From Micromonospora pisi (lineage in GTDB: Bacteria > Actinomycetota > Actinomycetes > Mycobacteriales > Micromonosporaceae), in NCBI RefSeq assembly GCF_003633685.1, contig NZ_RBKT01000001.1, forward strand, positions 2,232,001 through 2,296,000: DNA of 64,000 bases. Direction: 5' to 3'. The first letter of the stretch is position 1. The number at the start of each line of letters is the position of its first letter. Positions 51,336 through 59,826 of this stretch are shown piece after piece. The position numbers and the translations under genes are program-made. The notes beneath the pieces were generated by a model. That model was given only the letters and a program-made list of their open reading frames with translations, had not been told where the DNA came from and did not search any database.

Positions 51336-52586
51336 TCAGCAGCCGATGCGGCTGGTGCCGATGGCGACGTCGTCGAACCAGAGGGTGTCCGCGCCCTCGC
51401 CGTAGCTCTCCCAGCCGAGCCGCAGGTCGGTCAGGTTCGGTCGCCAGTTGGCCCGGTTCAGCCACTGACCGTCGATGTCGTGGGTGGGAGTGCCGTCGAC
51501 GGTCAGCCCGGCCACCGCGGCGCCGTCGACCCAGGTCTGCAGTCTCCCCTGGGCCCCGTCGACCACCCATTCCAGACAGGTCCAGCGGTCGGTGGGCAGG
51601 GCCAGGCTCAACGCGACCCCGGCCGGGCTCTGCTCCGGCAGGGTGGCGTCGTCGGAGGCCCGGTTCCACTGCAACGCCCCGTTCTGGCCGCCGACCCGCA
51701 GGTCCCGGTTGCCGTCACCGGCGTCCCGCATGGCCAGGAAGGTCACGTGCTGGGTCGGCAGGGCGGTGGTGTGGCGTACCCAGAGGCGGCCGAACCGTAC
51801 CGGCCCGAGTCCGGTGAAGTCGTGGTTCGCCCGTACGAAGACGTGGTTGCAGTAGCCGGTGCTGCCGTTGATCCGTACCGACCGGGTGCCCTGGTGCGCG
51901 GTCGTGCTGTCGACCGACGCCGTACCGGTGCCCTGGCAGTCGGGGTAGTTCACGCTCCAGGTGCCGGTCGGCGTACCGCTGGTCTGGGTCTCGAAGCCGT
52001 CGCAGAACGCGGCCGAGGCGCAGCCGCTCGGCGGCTGCGTGGTGGGCGGCGGGGTGGTCGGCGGAAGAGTGGTCGGTGGAATGGTCGGCGGTGGGGTGGT
52101 CGTGGGCGGGACGGTGGGCGGCGGGGTGCTCGGCGGCGGGGCGGTGGTCGGCCCCACGTCATTGCAGGGCACACCGTTCAGGGTGAATCCGGTCGGTGCG
52201 GGGTTGCCGGCGGTGTAGCTGCCCTGCACCCCGAACTCGGTCGAGCCGCCGGCCGGCAGGCCGCCGTTCCAGGCCACGTTGGTCGCGGTGACCACCGCGC
52301 CGGCCTGGCTCACCTGGGCGTTCCAGCCGTTGGTGACCCGCTGGTCGGCGCCGGGATAGGTCCAGGTGACGGTCCATCCGGTGATCGGGTTGGTGCCGTT
52401 GGTGAGCCGTACGTTGGCGGTGAAGCCGCCGGGCCACTGGTTCGCCCGGTAGTCGACCAGACAACTCGCCGCCGCCGAGGCGGACGGGGCCAGGGTCGGG
52501 CCGGCCAGGGTGACGACGCTCGCGGCGAGCGCGGTCACCACGGCGGTGAGCAGCGGCACGCGGCGGCGTGCGGGGATGAGCCTCAT
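51336..52586 (-). CDS. secreted CBM2 protein with Cip1-like C-terminal domain
   Basis: A 416-residue exported protein. Signal peptide residues 1-39 (three Arg, then a hydrophobic core, ASA-A cleavage). CBM2 cellulose-binding domain about 41-142 with the flanking cysteine pair and surface tryptophans (NQWPGGF, GWTVTW, VAWNGGL). A Thr-Pro linker covers about 145-187 (repeated PPTT). The C-terminal domain (188-416; FCDGFETQTSGTP, HVFVRANHDFTGLGPV, WTCLEWVVDG, WFDDVAIG) resembles the jelly-roll of the fungal cellulose-induced protein Cip1 and bacterial relatives. A role in plant polymer breakdown is likely; activity is unknown. Confidence 0.8.
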   Translation of the reverse strand: MRLIPARRRVPLLTAVVTALAASVVTLAGPTLAPSASAAASCLVDYRANQWPGGFTANVRLTNGTNPITGWTVTWTYPGADQRVTNGWNAQVSQAGAVVTATNVAWNGGLPAGGSTEFGVQGSYTAGNPAPTGFTLNGVPCNDVGPTTAPPPSTPPPTVPPTTTPPPTIPPTTLPPTTPPPTTQPPSGCASAAFCDGFETQTSGTPTGTWSVNYPDCQGTGTASVDSTTAHQGTRSVRINGSTGYCNHVFVRANHDFTGLGPVRFGRLWVRHTTALPTQHVTFLAMRDAGDGNRDLRVGGQNGALQWNRASDDATLPEQSPAGVALSLALPTDRWTCLEWVVDGAQGRLQTWVDGAAVAGLTVDGTPTHDIDGQWLNRANWRPNLTDLRLGWESYGEGADTLWFDDVAIGTSRIGC

Positions 52587-52935
52587 GACGGGTGGATCCT
52601 CTCGACCGGCCGCCGGGGCCGGGCGAGCCGGACCGCCGGCAGCGTTGCTGCGACGACGACGCGGCCCCCGCGCCGCATCGCGCGGACGGCCGCCACCCGG
52701 CTCCGGTGCTTCTGGTGTCCACCGCCGGCGGTCGGATCAGCCCGTACCCGTGCCGGCGACGACACCCGCTCATGCTATCCACGAGCATCTATTCGTACAA
52801 CCGGCCGACCAGCATCGTCACCCCGATCGGCGTGTACCGCCGAGGGCTGCGGGTACACCGCCCGACGTGGCCACCGGGGAGACGACCGTGAAGGGCGGGA
52901 GGGTGCCTGACGGCGAACCTCGGCGAACGGGCGGG
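52587..52935. other. leader and promoter region upstream of the CBM2 protein
   Basis: No gene seen in about 350 bases. It contains the promoter at 52772-52800 for the CBM2 protein and, on that model, a leader of about 180 bases. The part next to 52935 is the 3' flank of the methyltransferase gene. Confidence 0.3.
52772..52800 (-). promoter_or_regulatory. sigma-70-type promoter for the CBM2 protein gene
   Basis: On the minus strand TTGTAC (52795-52800), a 17-base spacer, TAGCAT (52772-52777). This is the best-spaced -35/-10 pair I saw. It would give a long leader of about 180 bases. ATGCT-N7-AGCAT symmetry overlaps the -10 element and may be an operator. Confidence 0.55.
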
Positions 52936-53577
52936 TTACGCCGCCCTGTGCGCCAACAGGTGGGCCTGCGGCACCTTCTCACGCTCGTCCGGCGCCCGTA
53001 CGAGCTGGGCATCCACCACAAAACCGGCGCGCTCCAGCAACTCGGTGACCCGCTCCGGCAACAGCCGGTGGAAGGTGAGCGAGAACGTACGCCCGAACCC
53101 CTCCGTACGGTGCAGCGCCTCGTCGCCGACCTGGAAGGCGAGCAGCAGCTGACCCCCGGGAGCGAGCACCCGACGGAACTCGGCGAACACCTCCGGCAGC
53201 AGCGCCGATGGAATGTGGATGATCGAATACCAGGCCACCAGACCGGCGAGCGCTCCGTCCGCCAGGTCCAGCGCGGTCATCGAGCCCTCATCGAAGCGCA
53301 GCCCGGGGTACGTCCGGCGGGCCAGCGCGACCATCTCCGGTGACAGGTCCACACCGGAGACGTCCAGCCCCTGCTCCGCCAGGTACGCGGTCACCCGACC
53401 GGGCCCGGAACCGACCTCGACCACCGGACCCGCGCCGCCCACGGTCTCGGCGAACGCGGTGAGCAGCGCGCGGCTCAGCGGCCTGCTCTCCAGTTCGGTG
53501 GCGAAAATCTCGGCGTACGGCACGGCGATGGTGTCGTAGCCGGCCCGGGTGGTTGCCAGGAAGGAGGGCTCGGTCAT
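52936..53577 (-). CDS. class I SAM-dependent methyltransferase
   Basis: A 213-residue methyltransferase of the small UbiE/type 11 family. Motif I is VVEVGSGPGRVTAYL (about residues 50-64), motif II GVDLSPEMVALAR, motif III-like YSIIHIPSALLPEVFAEFRRVLAPGGQLLLAFQVG. Substrate unknown. A TAGTCT element lies eight bases before ATG 53577 and there is no Shine-Dalgarno; likely leaderless. Confidence 0.85.
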   Translation of the reverse strand: MTEPSFLATTRAGYDTIAVPYAEIFATELESRPLSRALLTAFAETVGGAGPVVEVGSGPGRVTAYLAEQGLDVSGVDLSPEMVALARRTYPGLRFDEGSMTALDLADGALAGLVAWYSIIHIPSALLPEVFAEFRRVLAPGGQLLLAFQVGDEALHRTEGFGRTFSLTFHRLLPERVTELLERAGFVVDAQLVRAPDEREKVPQAHLLAHRAA

Positions 53578-53645
53578 GGTCGACGAGACTAGTCCCGTAC
53601 GCCGGGTCAGGCGTTCGATCCGACATCGGTGCGCTCGATTCGACG

Positions 53646-53905
53646 TCAGGCGTTCGACCAGGATCGGGTGGAGAGCACCAACCGGTAGCCGTCGGGGTCC
53701 TCGACCGTGACGCCCCACCGGTCCCAGTAGGCACCCTGCGAGACCCGCCGGCCACCGGCCGCTCCAGCCGGGCCACCAGCGTCTCGTCCAGCGGCCCGCC
53801 GAGGTAGAGCACCAACAGGTCCTCGGCGGTGGGTGCGGGCGACACCGCGAGGTTCGCCCCGCCGACCAGTTCCAGGTGCCAGGACGCGTCCGGCCAACCG
53901 AGCAT
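53646..53905 (-). pseudogene. truncated, frameshifted VOC/glyoxalase-like gene
   Basis: Two frames together read as one VOC C-terminal half: from 53905 LGWPDASWHLELVGG ... LLVLYLGGPLDETLVARLERP, then, after a frameshift near 53757-53768, GRRVSQGAYWDRWGVTVEDP and DGYRLVLSTRSW to the stop at 53646. The N-terminal half of the domain is missing; the remaining sequence begins nine bases from an interspersed repeat (53914). Insertion or recombination at the repeat probably removed the front of the gene. Sequencing error could explain the frameshift but not the missing half. Confidence 0.75.
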
Positions 53906-53913
53906 CAGCAGGC

Positions 53914-53967
53914 GTTAGGAAGGGACCCTTCCTATACAAAAAGCGATAACAAGGGGCCCTTCCTTAC
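53914..53967 (+). repeat. GGGCCC-rich interspersed repeat, copy 3
   Basis: Near-identical to the copy at 51282 (shared TATACAAAAAGCGATAAC centre); the left block reads GGGACCC rather than GGGCCC. It sits between the VOC pseudogene and the GNAT gene. Confidence 0.8.
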
Positions 53968-53998
53968 ATCACCGACCCGGGCGGGCGAAGATCGGTTC

Positions 53999-54463
53999 AT
54001 GCGGCTGACTGTGCGACAGGCAACGACGCAGGACGCGCCGGCACTGGCCCGGCTGAACTGGCGCTGGCGGGTCGAGGAACGCGGCCAGCCCGGTCCGGAC
54101 CGGGCCAGCTTCCTGGACTTCTTCAGCACCTGGATGATCGACCATCGCGCCACCCACCTGGCGTTCGTGGCAGAGGTCGACGACCGGTTGGCGGGCATGG
54201 CCTGGCTGATGCTGGCCTCGCGGGTGCCCACCCCCACCCGGATGGACCGGCGCACCGGTGACATCCAGTCGGTGTACGTCGTGCCGGAGCTGCGCGGCGG
54301 CGGGATCGGCGCGGCGCTGCTCGACGCCGTACTGGCGCAGGCGCGCGACCGTGAGCTGGAACACGTCACGGTGCACTCCGGTGAGCGGGCTGTCCCGCTC
54401 TATCTCCGCTCCGGTTTCCGCGACGGCCAACGCTGGTTCCAGTGGCGCCCCTCCATCGACTGA
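53999..54463 (+). CDS. GNAT family N-acetyltransferase
   Basis: A 154-residue single GNAT domain: MRLTVRQATTQDAPALARL start, a VYVVPELRGGGIGAALLDAVL acetyl-CoA loop (R-G-G-G-I-G near residues 100-106) and HVTVHSGERAVPLYLRSGF end. Small substrates such as antibiotics, amino acids or peptides are possible. The binding site is weak. The repeat copy ends 31 bases upstream, so its promoter may lie within or near the repeat. Confidence 0.85.
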   Translation: MRLTVRQATTQDAPALARLNWRWRVEERGQPGPDRASFLDFFSTWMIDHRATHLAFVAEVDDRLAGMAWLMLASRVPTPTRMDRRTGDIQSVYVVPELRGGGIGAALLDAVLAQARDRELEHVTVHSGERAVPLYLRSGFRDGQRWFQWRPSID

Positions 54464-54479
54464 CTCCGAGCCGGCCGGT

Positions 54480-54533
54480 CCCTGTGGCTGCGGTCACCTG
54501 GTCGCCCCCGCCCCCTGTGGCAGTGGTCACCTG
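54480..54533. repeat. direct repeat CCCTGTGGCnGnGGTCACCTG
   Basis: Two 21-base copies (54480-54500, 54513-54533) differing at two positions, starting 33 bases apart (about three helix turns), between the GNAT gene and the G6PD gene. Possible paired binding sites upstream of the G6PD gene. Confidence 0.5.
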
Positions 54534-54654
54534 AGGGCCTTTCGGAGTACGGGCGGTCGGCATCCGTTAACGCCATGTGGGTAGCGTTCTCGACAACATC
54601 ATCCAGGCAGTCGCGCGGTCGAACCGTCTCGCGCGGTCGGAGGACTTACGGACC

Positions 54655-56157
54655 ATGGACAAGGCCCCTCAGCTCATTCAGGAACGCAGCGCGCCGCCCG
54701 CCACGCTGGTGATCTTCGGCGCTTCGGGCGACCTCACCCGACGCAAGCTGATCCCCGCGGTGGCGAGCCTGGCCCGCCACCACCGCCTGCCGCGCGAATT
54801 CGCCCTCGTCGGCGTCGCTCGGACGGCGATGAGCGACGAGCAGTTCGCTGACTCCGCGATCAACGGCCGAGGGCTGCGCGACCACCCGCAGCTCGACGGC
54901 GGAATCAGGTACGTCTCCGGCGGCTACGACGACCCGGACACCTACAAGCGCCTCGCCGAGACGCTCGACAGCCTCGACGCCGAACGCGGCACCGCCGGCA
55001 ACCGCCTGTTCTACCTCTCCACCCCCGCCGAGGCCTTCGAGCCGGTGATCAACGGCCTCGCCGGCGCCGGACTCAACCACGCCCGGCCGGGCTCGTTCGC
55101 CCGGCTGGTGATCGAGAAGCCGTACGGCCGCGACCTGGCCACGGCCCGCGAACTGGACGCGATCGTGCACTCCAGCTTCGACGAGCCGCAGGTCTTCCGG
55201 ATCGATCACTACCTGGGCAAGGACACCGTCCAGAACGTGCTCGCACTCCGCTTCGCGAACTCGATCTTCCAGCCCATCTGGGACCGTAGCTGGGTCGACC
55301 ATGTGCAGATCACGGTCGCCGAGACCCTCGGCGTCGGCACCCGGGGCGGCTTCTACGAGAGTGCCGGCGCGATGCGCGACATCGTGCAGAACCACGTACT
55401 CCAGGTGCTCGCGCTCGCCCTGATGGAGCCGCCGGCCTCGTTCGACGCCGAGGGGCTGCGCAACGAGAAGGTGAAGCTGCTCCAGGCGATCCGGCTCCCC
55501 ACCGACCGCGACATCGCCGACCTGGCCGTACGTGGTCAGTACACCCGTGGCGGCACCCGGGACGACCTGATGCCCGGCTACCGGGACGAGCCTGGCGTCG
55601 ACCCGTTGTCGCGCACGGAGACGTACGCCGCGATGCGGCTCAACGTCGACAACTGGCGCTGGGCCGGGGTGCCGTTCTATGTGCGTACGGGCAAGCGGCT
55701 GCCGGCCCGGGTCACCGAGGTCGCGCTGCAGTTCCAGCGCCCCCCGCACCTGCCGATCCCGACCGACCAGCTCACCGAGCTGGACGCTGACGCGCTGATC
55801 CTGCGCATCCAACCCGACGAGGGCATCTCGCTGCGTTTCGGCGCGAAGGTACCCGGCCACTCGTTCCGGGTCCGCACGGCCAGCATGGACTTCTCGTACG
55901 ACAAGACGTTCCGCGAGGAGTCCCCGGAGGCGTACGAGCGACTGCTGCTGGACGCCCTGCTCGGCGACCCGACGCTCTTCATCCGTACCGACGAGGTCGA
56001 GCAGTGCTGGCGGATCGTCGACCCGATCATCGAGCACTGGGCCAAGGACCACTCCCCGATCCCCACGTACGAGGCCGCCTCGTGGGGACCGACCGACGCC
56101 GACCGCCTGATCGGTCGCAGCGGGCGGAAGTGGCGCAACCCTGGCGGCGACGCCTGA
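54655..56157 (+). CDS. zwf: glucose-6-phosphate dehydrogenase
   Basis: A 500-residue enzyme oxidising glucose 6-phosphate to 6-phosphogluconolactone with NADP+, the entry to the pentose phosphate pathway. NADP site GASGDLT (residues 22-28), substrate and catalytic motif RIDHYLGK near 182-189 (His as base), and EKPYGRD. Length fits the family. ATG 54655 follows GGAGG at 11 bases; a GTG at 54577 would add 26 residues. It stands alone, without tal, tkt or opcA nearby, so it may be a secondary zwf copy serving NADPH supply. Confidence 0.9.
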   Translation: MDKAPQLIQERSAPPATLVIFGASGDLTRRKLIPAVASLARHHRLPREFALVGVARTAMSDEQFADSAINGRGLRDHPQLDGGIRYVSGGYDDPDTYKRLAETLDSLDAERGTAGNRLFYLSTPAEAFEPVINGLAGAGLNHARPGSFARLVIEKPYGRDLATARELDAIVHSSFDEPQVFRIDHYLGKDTVQNVLALRFANSIFQPIWDRSWVDHVQITVAETLGVGTRGGFYESAGAMRDIVQNHVLQVLALALMEPPASFDAEGLRNEKVKLLQAIRLPTDRDIADLAVRGQYTRGGTRDDLMPGYRDEPGVDPLSRTETYAAMRLNVDNWRWAGVPFYVRTGKRLPARVTEVALQFQRPPHLPIPTDQLTELDADALILRIQPDEGISLRFGAKVPGHSFRVRTASMDFSYDKTFREESPEAYERLLLDALLGDPTLFIRTDEVEQCWRIVDPIIEHWAKDHSPIPTYEAASWGPTDADRLIGRSGRKWRNPGGDA

Positions 56158-56191
56158 TCGTGCAAACTGGTCGATCGGCCCGCCGGGTCGG

Positions 56192-57094
56192 TCAGTCGGT
56201 CAGGGCGGCGACGCCGTCGGGGCCGAGTACCGGCAGGTAGTCGGTCGGACGGTCGAGGCACGAGGCGCCGGTCTCCGCCGCCTCGATGATGTCCAGCAGC
56301 CGTTCGACCAGCGGTTCCGGCTCTGCCTGCGATTCCAGGCAGAGCCGGACGTGTACCGCGCGCAACGCCGACCCGATCTCCTCGAAATCCTCGTCGTCGG
56401 CGGCCTCGCCGACGAGGCCGAGCAGCGCGTCCCAGCGCCGGGCGGCGTACTCGACCGTCAGCAGGGTCGCCTCGGTGGCGGGTCGTTGGGCGAGCACCTC
56501 CAACTCCTCGACGATCTGCTGACCGGCCTTGGCCACGTCGTACAGGTCCCACTGGCCGGTGGTCGCCTCGGCCGCCAGGCTCTCCACCACCTTGCGTACG
56601 TCAGCCAGCTCGTCCTCGGTCGGCGCGTCCAGTTCCCCGGCGTACGTCAGCAGCCGGGCCTCAAGCCGACGGTCGGTGACCGCGTGCTCGGCGACCAGCA
56701 GGGCCAACCGGCGGACCGGGAGGGTGGCGGCGACGTCGGCGAGCCGGCGGACCTCCGGGTCGACCTGGGTGGTCGACGGCGGGGTGGCGTTCGCCGACCA
56801 GGGGAAACCGTCAGCCAGTGCGGTGAGCGTCACCGCGACCGCGTGCGCGCAGAGTTCCTCCGGATCGGTTTCCGGCCCGGCGCAGTCACACTCGCTGCTG
56901 AACGCCCGGTCCACCACCCCGACCCACACCTCGTACGCGGTCGCGCCGCTGTCGGTGTGTACGGCCGCGACGACGCCGCCGTTCACCTCGACGATCCGGC
57001 CCAGCCTGCCGGCGGCCAGCAGTGCCTCTGCCGCGCGGTAGATCTCCGGATCCACCGCGCCCCGCACCGCTTCCGCGTCGATTCGCACAACCAT
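56192..57094 (-). CDS. SWIM zinc finger domain protein
   Basis: A 300-residue protein. The SWIM finger is C69-D-C71 ... C82-A-H84 (ECDCAGPETDPEELCAH). The rest is mostly helical and acidic, with no helicase or transposase domain. SWIM fingers bind DNA or proteins. No clear Shine-Dalgarno is seen; the alternative start GTG 57100 lies two codons upstream. Function unknown. Confidence 0.75.
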   Translation of the reverse strand: MVVRIDAEAVRGAVDPEIYRAAEALLAAGRLGRIVEVNGGVVAAVHTDSGATAYEVWVGVVDRAFSSECDCAGPETDPEELCAHAVAVTLTALADGFPWSANATPPSTTQVDPEVRRLADVAATLPVRRLALLVAEHAVTDRRLEARLLTYAGELDAPTEDELADVRKVVESLAAEATTGQWDLYDVAKAGQQIVEELEVLAQRPATEATLLTVEYAARRWDALLGLVGEAADDEDFEEIGSALRAVHVRLCLESQAEPEPLVERLLDIIEAAETGASCLDRPTDYLPVLGPDGVAALTD

Positions 57095-57128
57095 GCGCAC
57101 ATTGAACCGCCCCCACCCGACCCCGCGA

Positions 57129-57180
57129 AAGGAAGGGCCCCTTGTTATCGCTTTCGGTAGAGGAAGGGCCCCTTGTTAAC
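57129..57180 (-). repeat. GGGCCC-rich interspersed repeat, copy 4
   Basis: Same orientation and centre (GTTATCGCTTTCGGTAG) as the copy at 32037, with GTTAAC at its right end. It lies in the divergent region between the SWIM and MOSC genes. Confidence 0.8.
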
Positions 57181-57235
57181 CAGGGGGAGCCTGGCGCGCG
57201 GAAAATCGGTGGTGACTGTGGGTAGGGTCAGATCC

Positions 57236-57904
57236 ATGGGGATGATTCTCTCGGTCAACCTGGCTGTGCCGGAGCCGAACAGCGCCAAGTCGGTCGGTGT
57301 CACCGGCATCAACAAGCAGCCGGTGAGCGGCCCGGTGGCGGTCCGCGCGCCCGGACCGAAGACCACCGGGTTGGGCAGCGGAGTGGTAGGTGACCAGATC
57401 TTCGACGTGGCCCATCACGGGGGCGACGACCAGGCGGTCTACGCGTACGCCCGGGAGGACTACGACTGGTGGGAGGCGGAGTTGGGGCGCCCGCTCACGG
57501 GCGGGATCTTCGGCGAGAACCTGACCACGGTCGGGCTGGACGTCAACGGCGCGCTCATCGGCGAACGCTGGCGGATCGGCGCCGACCTGGTGCTGCAGAC
57601 CACCTTCGGTCGGATCCCGTGCGCCACCTTCCAGCTGAAAATGGCCGAGCCGCGCTGGGTGAAGCGGTTCACCCGGGAGGGCCGGCCGGGGGCGTACCTG
57701 CGGGTGGTCGAGCCGGGCGAGGTCCGTGCCGGTGATGAGGTACGCGTGGTCGACCGGCCGGTTCGCGGGGTGACCATCGCCGAGGGCTTCCGCGCCTGGC
57801 TACTGGAGCCGGAACTGCTGCCCCGACTCGTCGACGCGGACGGGGTCTCGGAGAGCCTCAAGGAGGGGGTTCGGCAGCGGCTCGCCGGCCGTACCGGCTC
57901 CTAG
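57236..57904 (+). CDS. MOSC domain protein
   Basis: A 222-residue protein with the MOSC (molybdenum cofactor sulfurase C-terminal) fold as in YiiM: DVAHHGGDDQAVYAYAREDY, GIFGENLTTVGLD, and the conserved Cys in RIPCATFQLKM near residues 125-135. MOSC proteins move sulfur or reduce N-hydroxylated compounds with Moco. A TAGGGT element sits seven bases before ATG 57236 and no Shine-Dalgarno is seen, so it is probably leaderless. Confidence 0.85.
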   Translation: MGMILSVNLAVPEPNSAKSVGVTGINKQPVSGPVAVRAPGPKTTGLGSGVVGDQIFDVAHHGGDDQAVYAYAREDYDWWEAELGRPLTGGIFGENLTTVGLDVNGALIGERWRIGADLVLQTTFGRIPCATFQLKMAEPRWVKRFTREGRPGAYLRVVEPGEVRAGDEVRVVDRPVRGVTIAEGFRAWLLEPELLPRLVDADGVSESLKEGVRQRLAGRTGS

Positions 57905-57982
57905 GGTCGGGGTTGGGTTCGGGGTCGGGTTTCCGGGAGAGCAACAGCAAGGCCAGAAACGGGTACGCCACCCACTCATACG

Positions 57983-58000
57983 TGTTGTATATTTACTACA
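57983..58000. promoter_or_regulatory. operator-like palindrome overlapping the XRE start codon
   Basis: TGTTGTATATTTACTACA shows dyad symmetry with seven of nine pairs matching. It is one of the most AT-rich spots in the window, includes TATATT (a -10 element six bases before the ATG) and ends in the A of the ATG. It fits an autorepressor site. Confidence 0.55.
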
Positions 58001-58278
58001 TGTCGAGGTCAACGAGCGACAGTAGTGAGCCCCAGTTCTACAACCGCCTGGCCGTCCTGCGATCCGAACGGGGCATGAGCCGCAAGCAGCTCGCCGAAGA
58101 GGTCGGGGTCCATTACCAGACCATCGGCTACCTCGAACGCGGCGAATACAGCCCAAGCCTGGTGCTGGCCCTGCGCATCGCCGAGGTGTTCGGCCTGCCG
58201 ATCGAGGCGATCTTCTCGCTGACCCCGTTCCGTCCCCTGTCCGAGCAGCTCTACGGCAGCAACAAGGAGTCATCGTGA
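58000..58278 (+). CDS. XRE family transcriptional regulator (YozG-like)
   Basis: A 92-residue protein consisting of one Cro/CI helix-turn-helix (about residues 14-70, FYNRLAVLRSERGMSRKQLAEEVGVHYQTIGYLERGEYSP) and a short FPLP-like tail. Similar small regulators pair with a membrane protein, as here (GTGA overlap at 58275). It probably represses its own operon through the palindrome at its start. It appears to be leaderless. Confidence 0.88.
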   Translation: MSRSTSDSSEPQFYNRLAVLRSERGMSRKQLAEEVGVHYQTIGYLERGEYSPSLVLALRIAEVFGLPIEAIFSLTPFRPLSEQLYGSNKESS

Positions 58279-58760
58279 CCACCCTGACCCGCGCCGACCG
58301 CCGCGCCCGCGTACTGGACGACCCGCGCTTCGAGCGCTACCGCAACCCCCGTTCCCGTCACCTGCTCGCCGCCGGACTGATCGGCGTCCTGGCGGTCGAG
58401 GCCGGGCTGCTCGCCGTCCTGCCCCAGCTCCCCACCTGGCTCACCATCGTCGTGGGAGCACTGGTGGTGGTCGGCGCGGTCGGTTTCCTCGGCACTCTGA
58501 AGGCCGCCACCCGGGGCGTGGAGGAACTGCCGGAGCAGGCGCTCGACGAGCGGCAGGCGCAGATACGTGGCCAGGTCCACATCGACGCGTACCGGATCGG
58601 GTTCGGTCTTTTCACCACGGCGCTCGCGGTGATCGCGCTCTGGGGCATGCTCGACCTACCCGCCCCGGGTCCGGGTCTGGTCACCGCCGCGATCGTGGTG
58701 CCGTTCCACCTCGCCCTGGTGCTGCCCAACCTGGTCGCCGCGTTCCGCGCCGACATCTGA
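58275..58760 (+). CDS. four-helix membrane protein paired with XRE regulator
   Basis: A 161-residue protein with membrane helices at about 30-48, 54-74, 107-126 and 134-156, and a charged loop between helices two and three (EELPEQALDERQAQIRGQ). The GTG overlaps the regulator stop (GTGA). XRE-plus-membrane-protein pairs are common in actinobacteria and Firmicutes; function unknown. Confidence 0.8.
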   Translation: MTTLTRADRRARVLDDPRFERYRNPRSRHLLAAGLIGVLAVEAGLLAVLPQLPTWLTIVVGALVVVGAVGFLGTLKAATRGVEELPEQALDERQAQIRGQVHIDAYRIGFGLFTTALAVIALWGMLDLPAPGPGLVTAAIVVPFHLALVLPNLVAAFRADI

Positions 58761-58877
58761 GTCGGCCTGGCGGACGGGGACGCGAGAGGCACGCTCACCG
58801 AGCGTCAGGGGTCGATCGCGCCAGCCCCGTCGTGGCATGCTGCCGGTCATGCGTACGCCCGTGCAGTCGACGCAGCA

Positions 58878-59798
58878 GTGTCCACAGTGACCATCATCTC
58901 GGTAATCAACTACAAAGGCGGCGTCGGGAAGACAACCCTGACCGCTAACCTCGGTGCGGAGCTTGCCACCCGTGGCCTCAGGGTCCTGCTGATCGACCTG
59001 GACCCGCAGGCCAGCCTGACCTTCTCCTTCTTCAAACCGGACGAGTGGGAACGCGACCTCGCCGACGAACGCACCATCCTCCAGTGGTTCGGTTCGGTGC
59101 TGGAAACCACGCCGACGCAACCACTGCGCCGGTACGTGGTGACCCCACCGCTGGTCAACAAGGCGATCACGGAACGGGGCCCGGGTCGGCTGGACCTCGT
59201 CGCCTCGCACCTCGGTCTGGTCGACGTGGACCTCGACTTCGCCGCCCTGCTCGGCGGCTCCCGGTTCCAGCACGGTAGTCCGCGTTTCCTTGAGCTGCAC
59301 CGTGCCCTCTCCGATGCACTCGACGAGCCGACATTCGACGAGTACGACCTCGTCCTACTGGACTGCGCGCCGAACTTCACTATGGTGACCCGAACCGGGA
59401 TCGTGGCCAGCGACCACATCCTGATTCCGGCGAAGGCGGACTACCTCTCCACCCTCGGCATCGACTACCTGCGCAAGAAGGTCTCCGAACTTGTCCGCGA
59501 CTACAACCGGGTGGCAGGCGACGGGACCGGGCAGATCGATCCGCACTTTCTCGGCGTGGTCTTCACGATGATCCAGTACAGCAGCAGCGGCCCGCTCCTG
59601 GCCTCGCGTAACTACATCGGCCAGACCGGGAACATCGAGGTACCCGTGTTCAACCAGATGATCCGGGAGAACAAGACCATTTTCGGCACCGCCGGCGAGC
59701 ACGGCATCCCGGCGGTGCTCGTGCCGAACGCCAACGCGATGATCCAGTACGAACTCCAGCAGCTCGCCAGCGAACTGCTGGCCAAGATCCGCACTTAG
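58878..59798 (+). CDS. ParA family ATPase
   Basis: A 306-residue ParA/Soj-type ATPase: deviant Walker A YKGGVGKTT (residues 12-20), Walker A' LLIDLDPQASLT, Walker B LVLLDCAPNF. No ParB gene or parS site is nearby, so it is an orphan ParA; such copies position protein machines or act with a dedicated partner. The next gene (29 bases downstream) is the obvious partner. No Shine-Dalgarno is seen at GTG 58878; GTG 58887 is an alternative. Confidence 0.88.
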   Translation: MSTVTIISVINYKGGVGKTTLTANLGAELATRGLRVLLIDLDPQASLTFSFFKPDEWERDLADERTILQWFGSVLETTPTQPLRRYVVTPPLVNKAITERGPGRLDLVASHLGLVDVDLDFAALLGGSRFQHGSPRFLELHRALSDALDEPTFDEYDLVLLDCAPNFTMVTRTGIVASDHILIPAKADYLSTLGIDYLRKKVSELVRDYNRVAGDGTGQIDPHFLGVVFTMIQYSSSGPLLASRNYIGQTGNIEVPVFNQMIRENKTIFGTAGEHGIPAVLVPNANAMIQYELQQLASELLAKIRT

Positions 59799-59826
59799 CA
59801 CGTTCCGTCATCAGGGAGTAGTAGAC

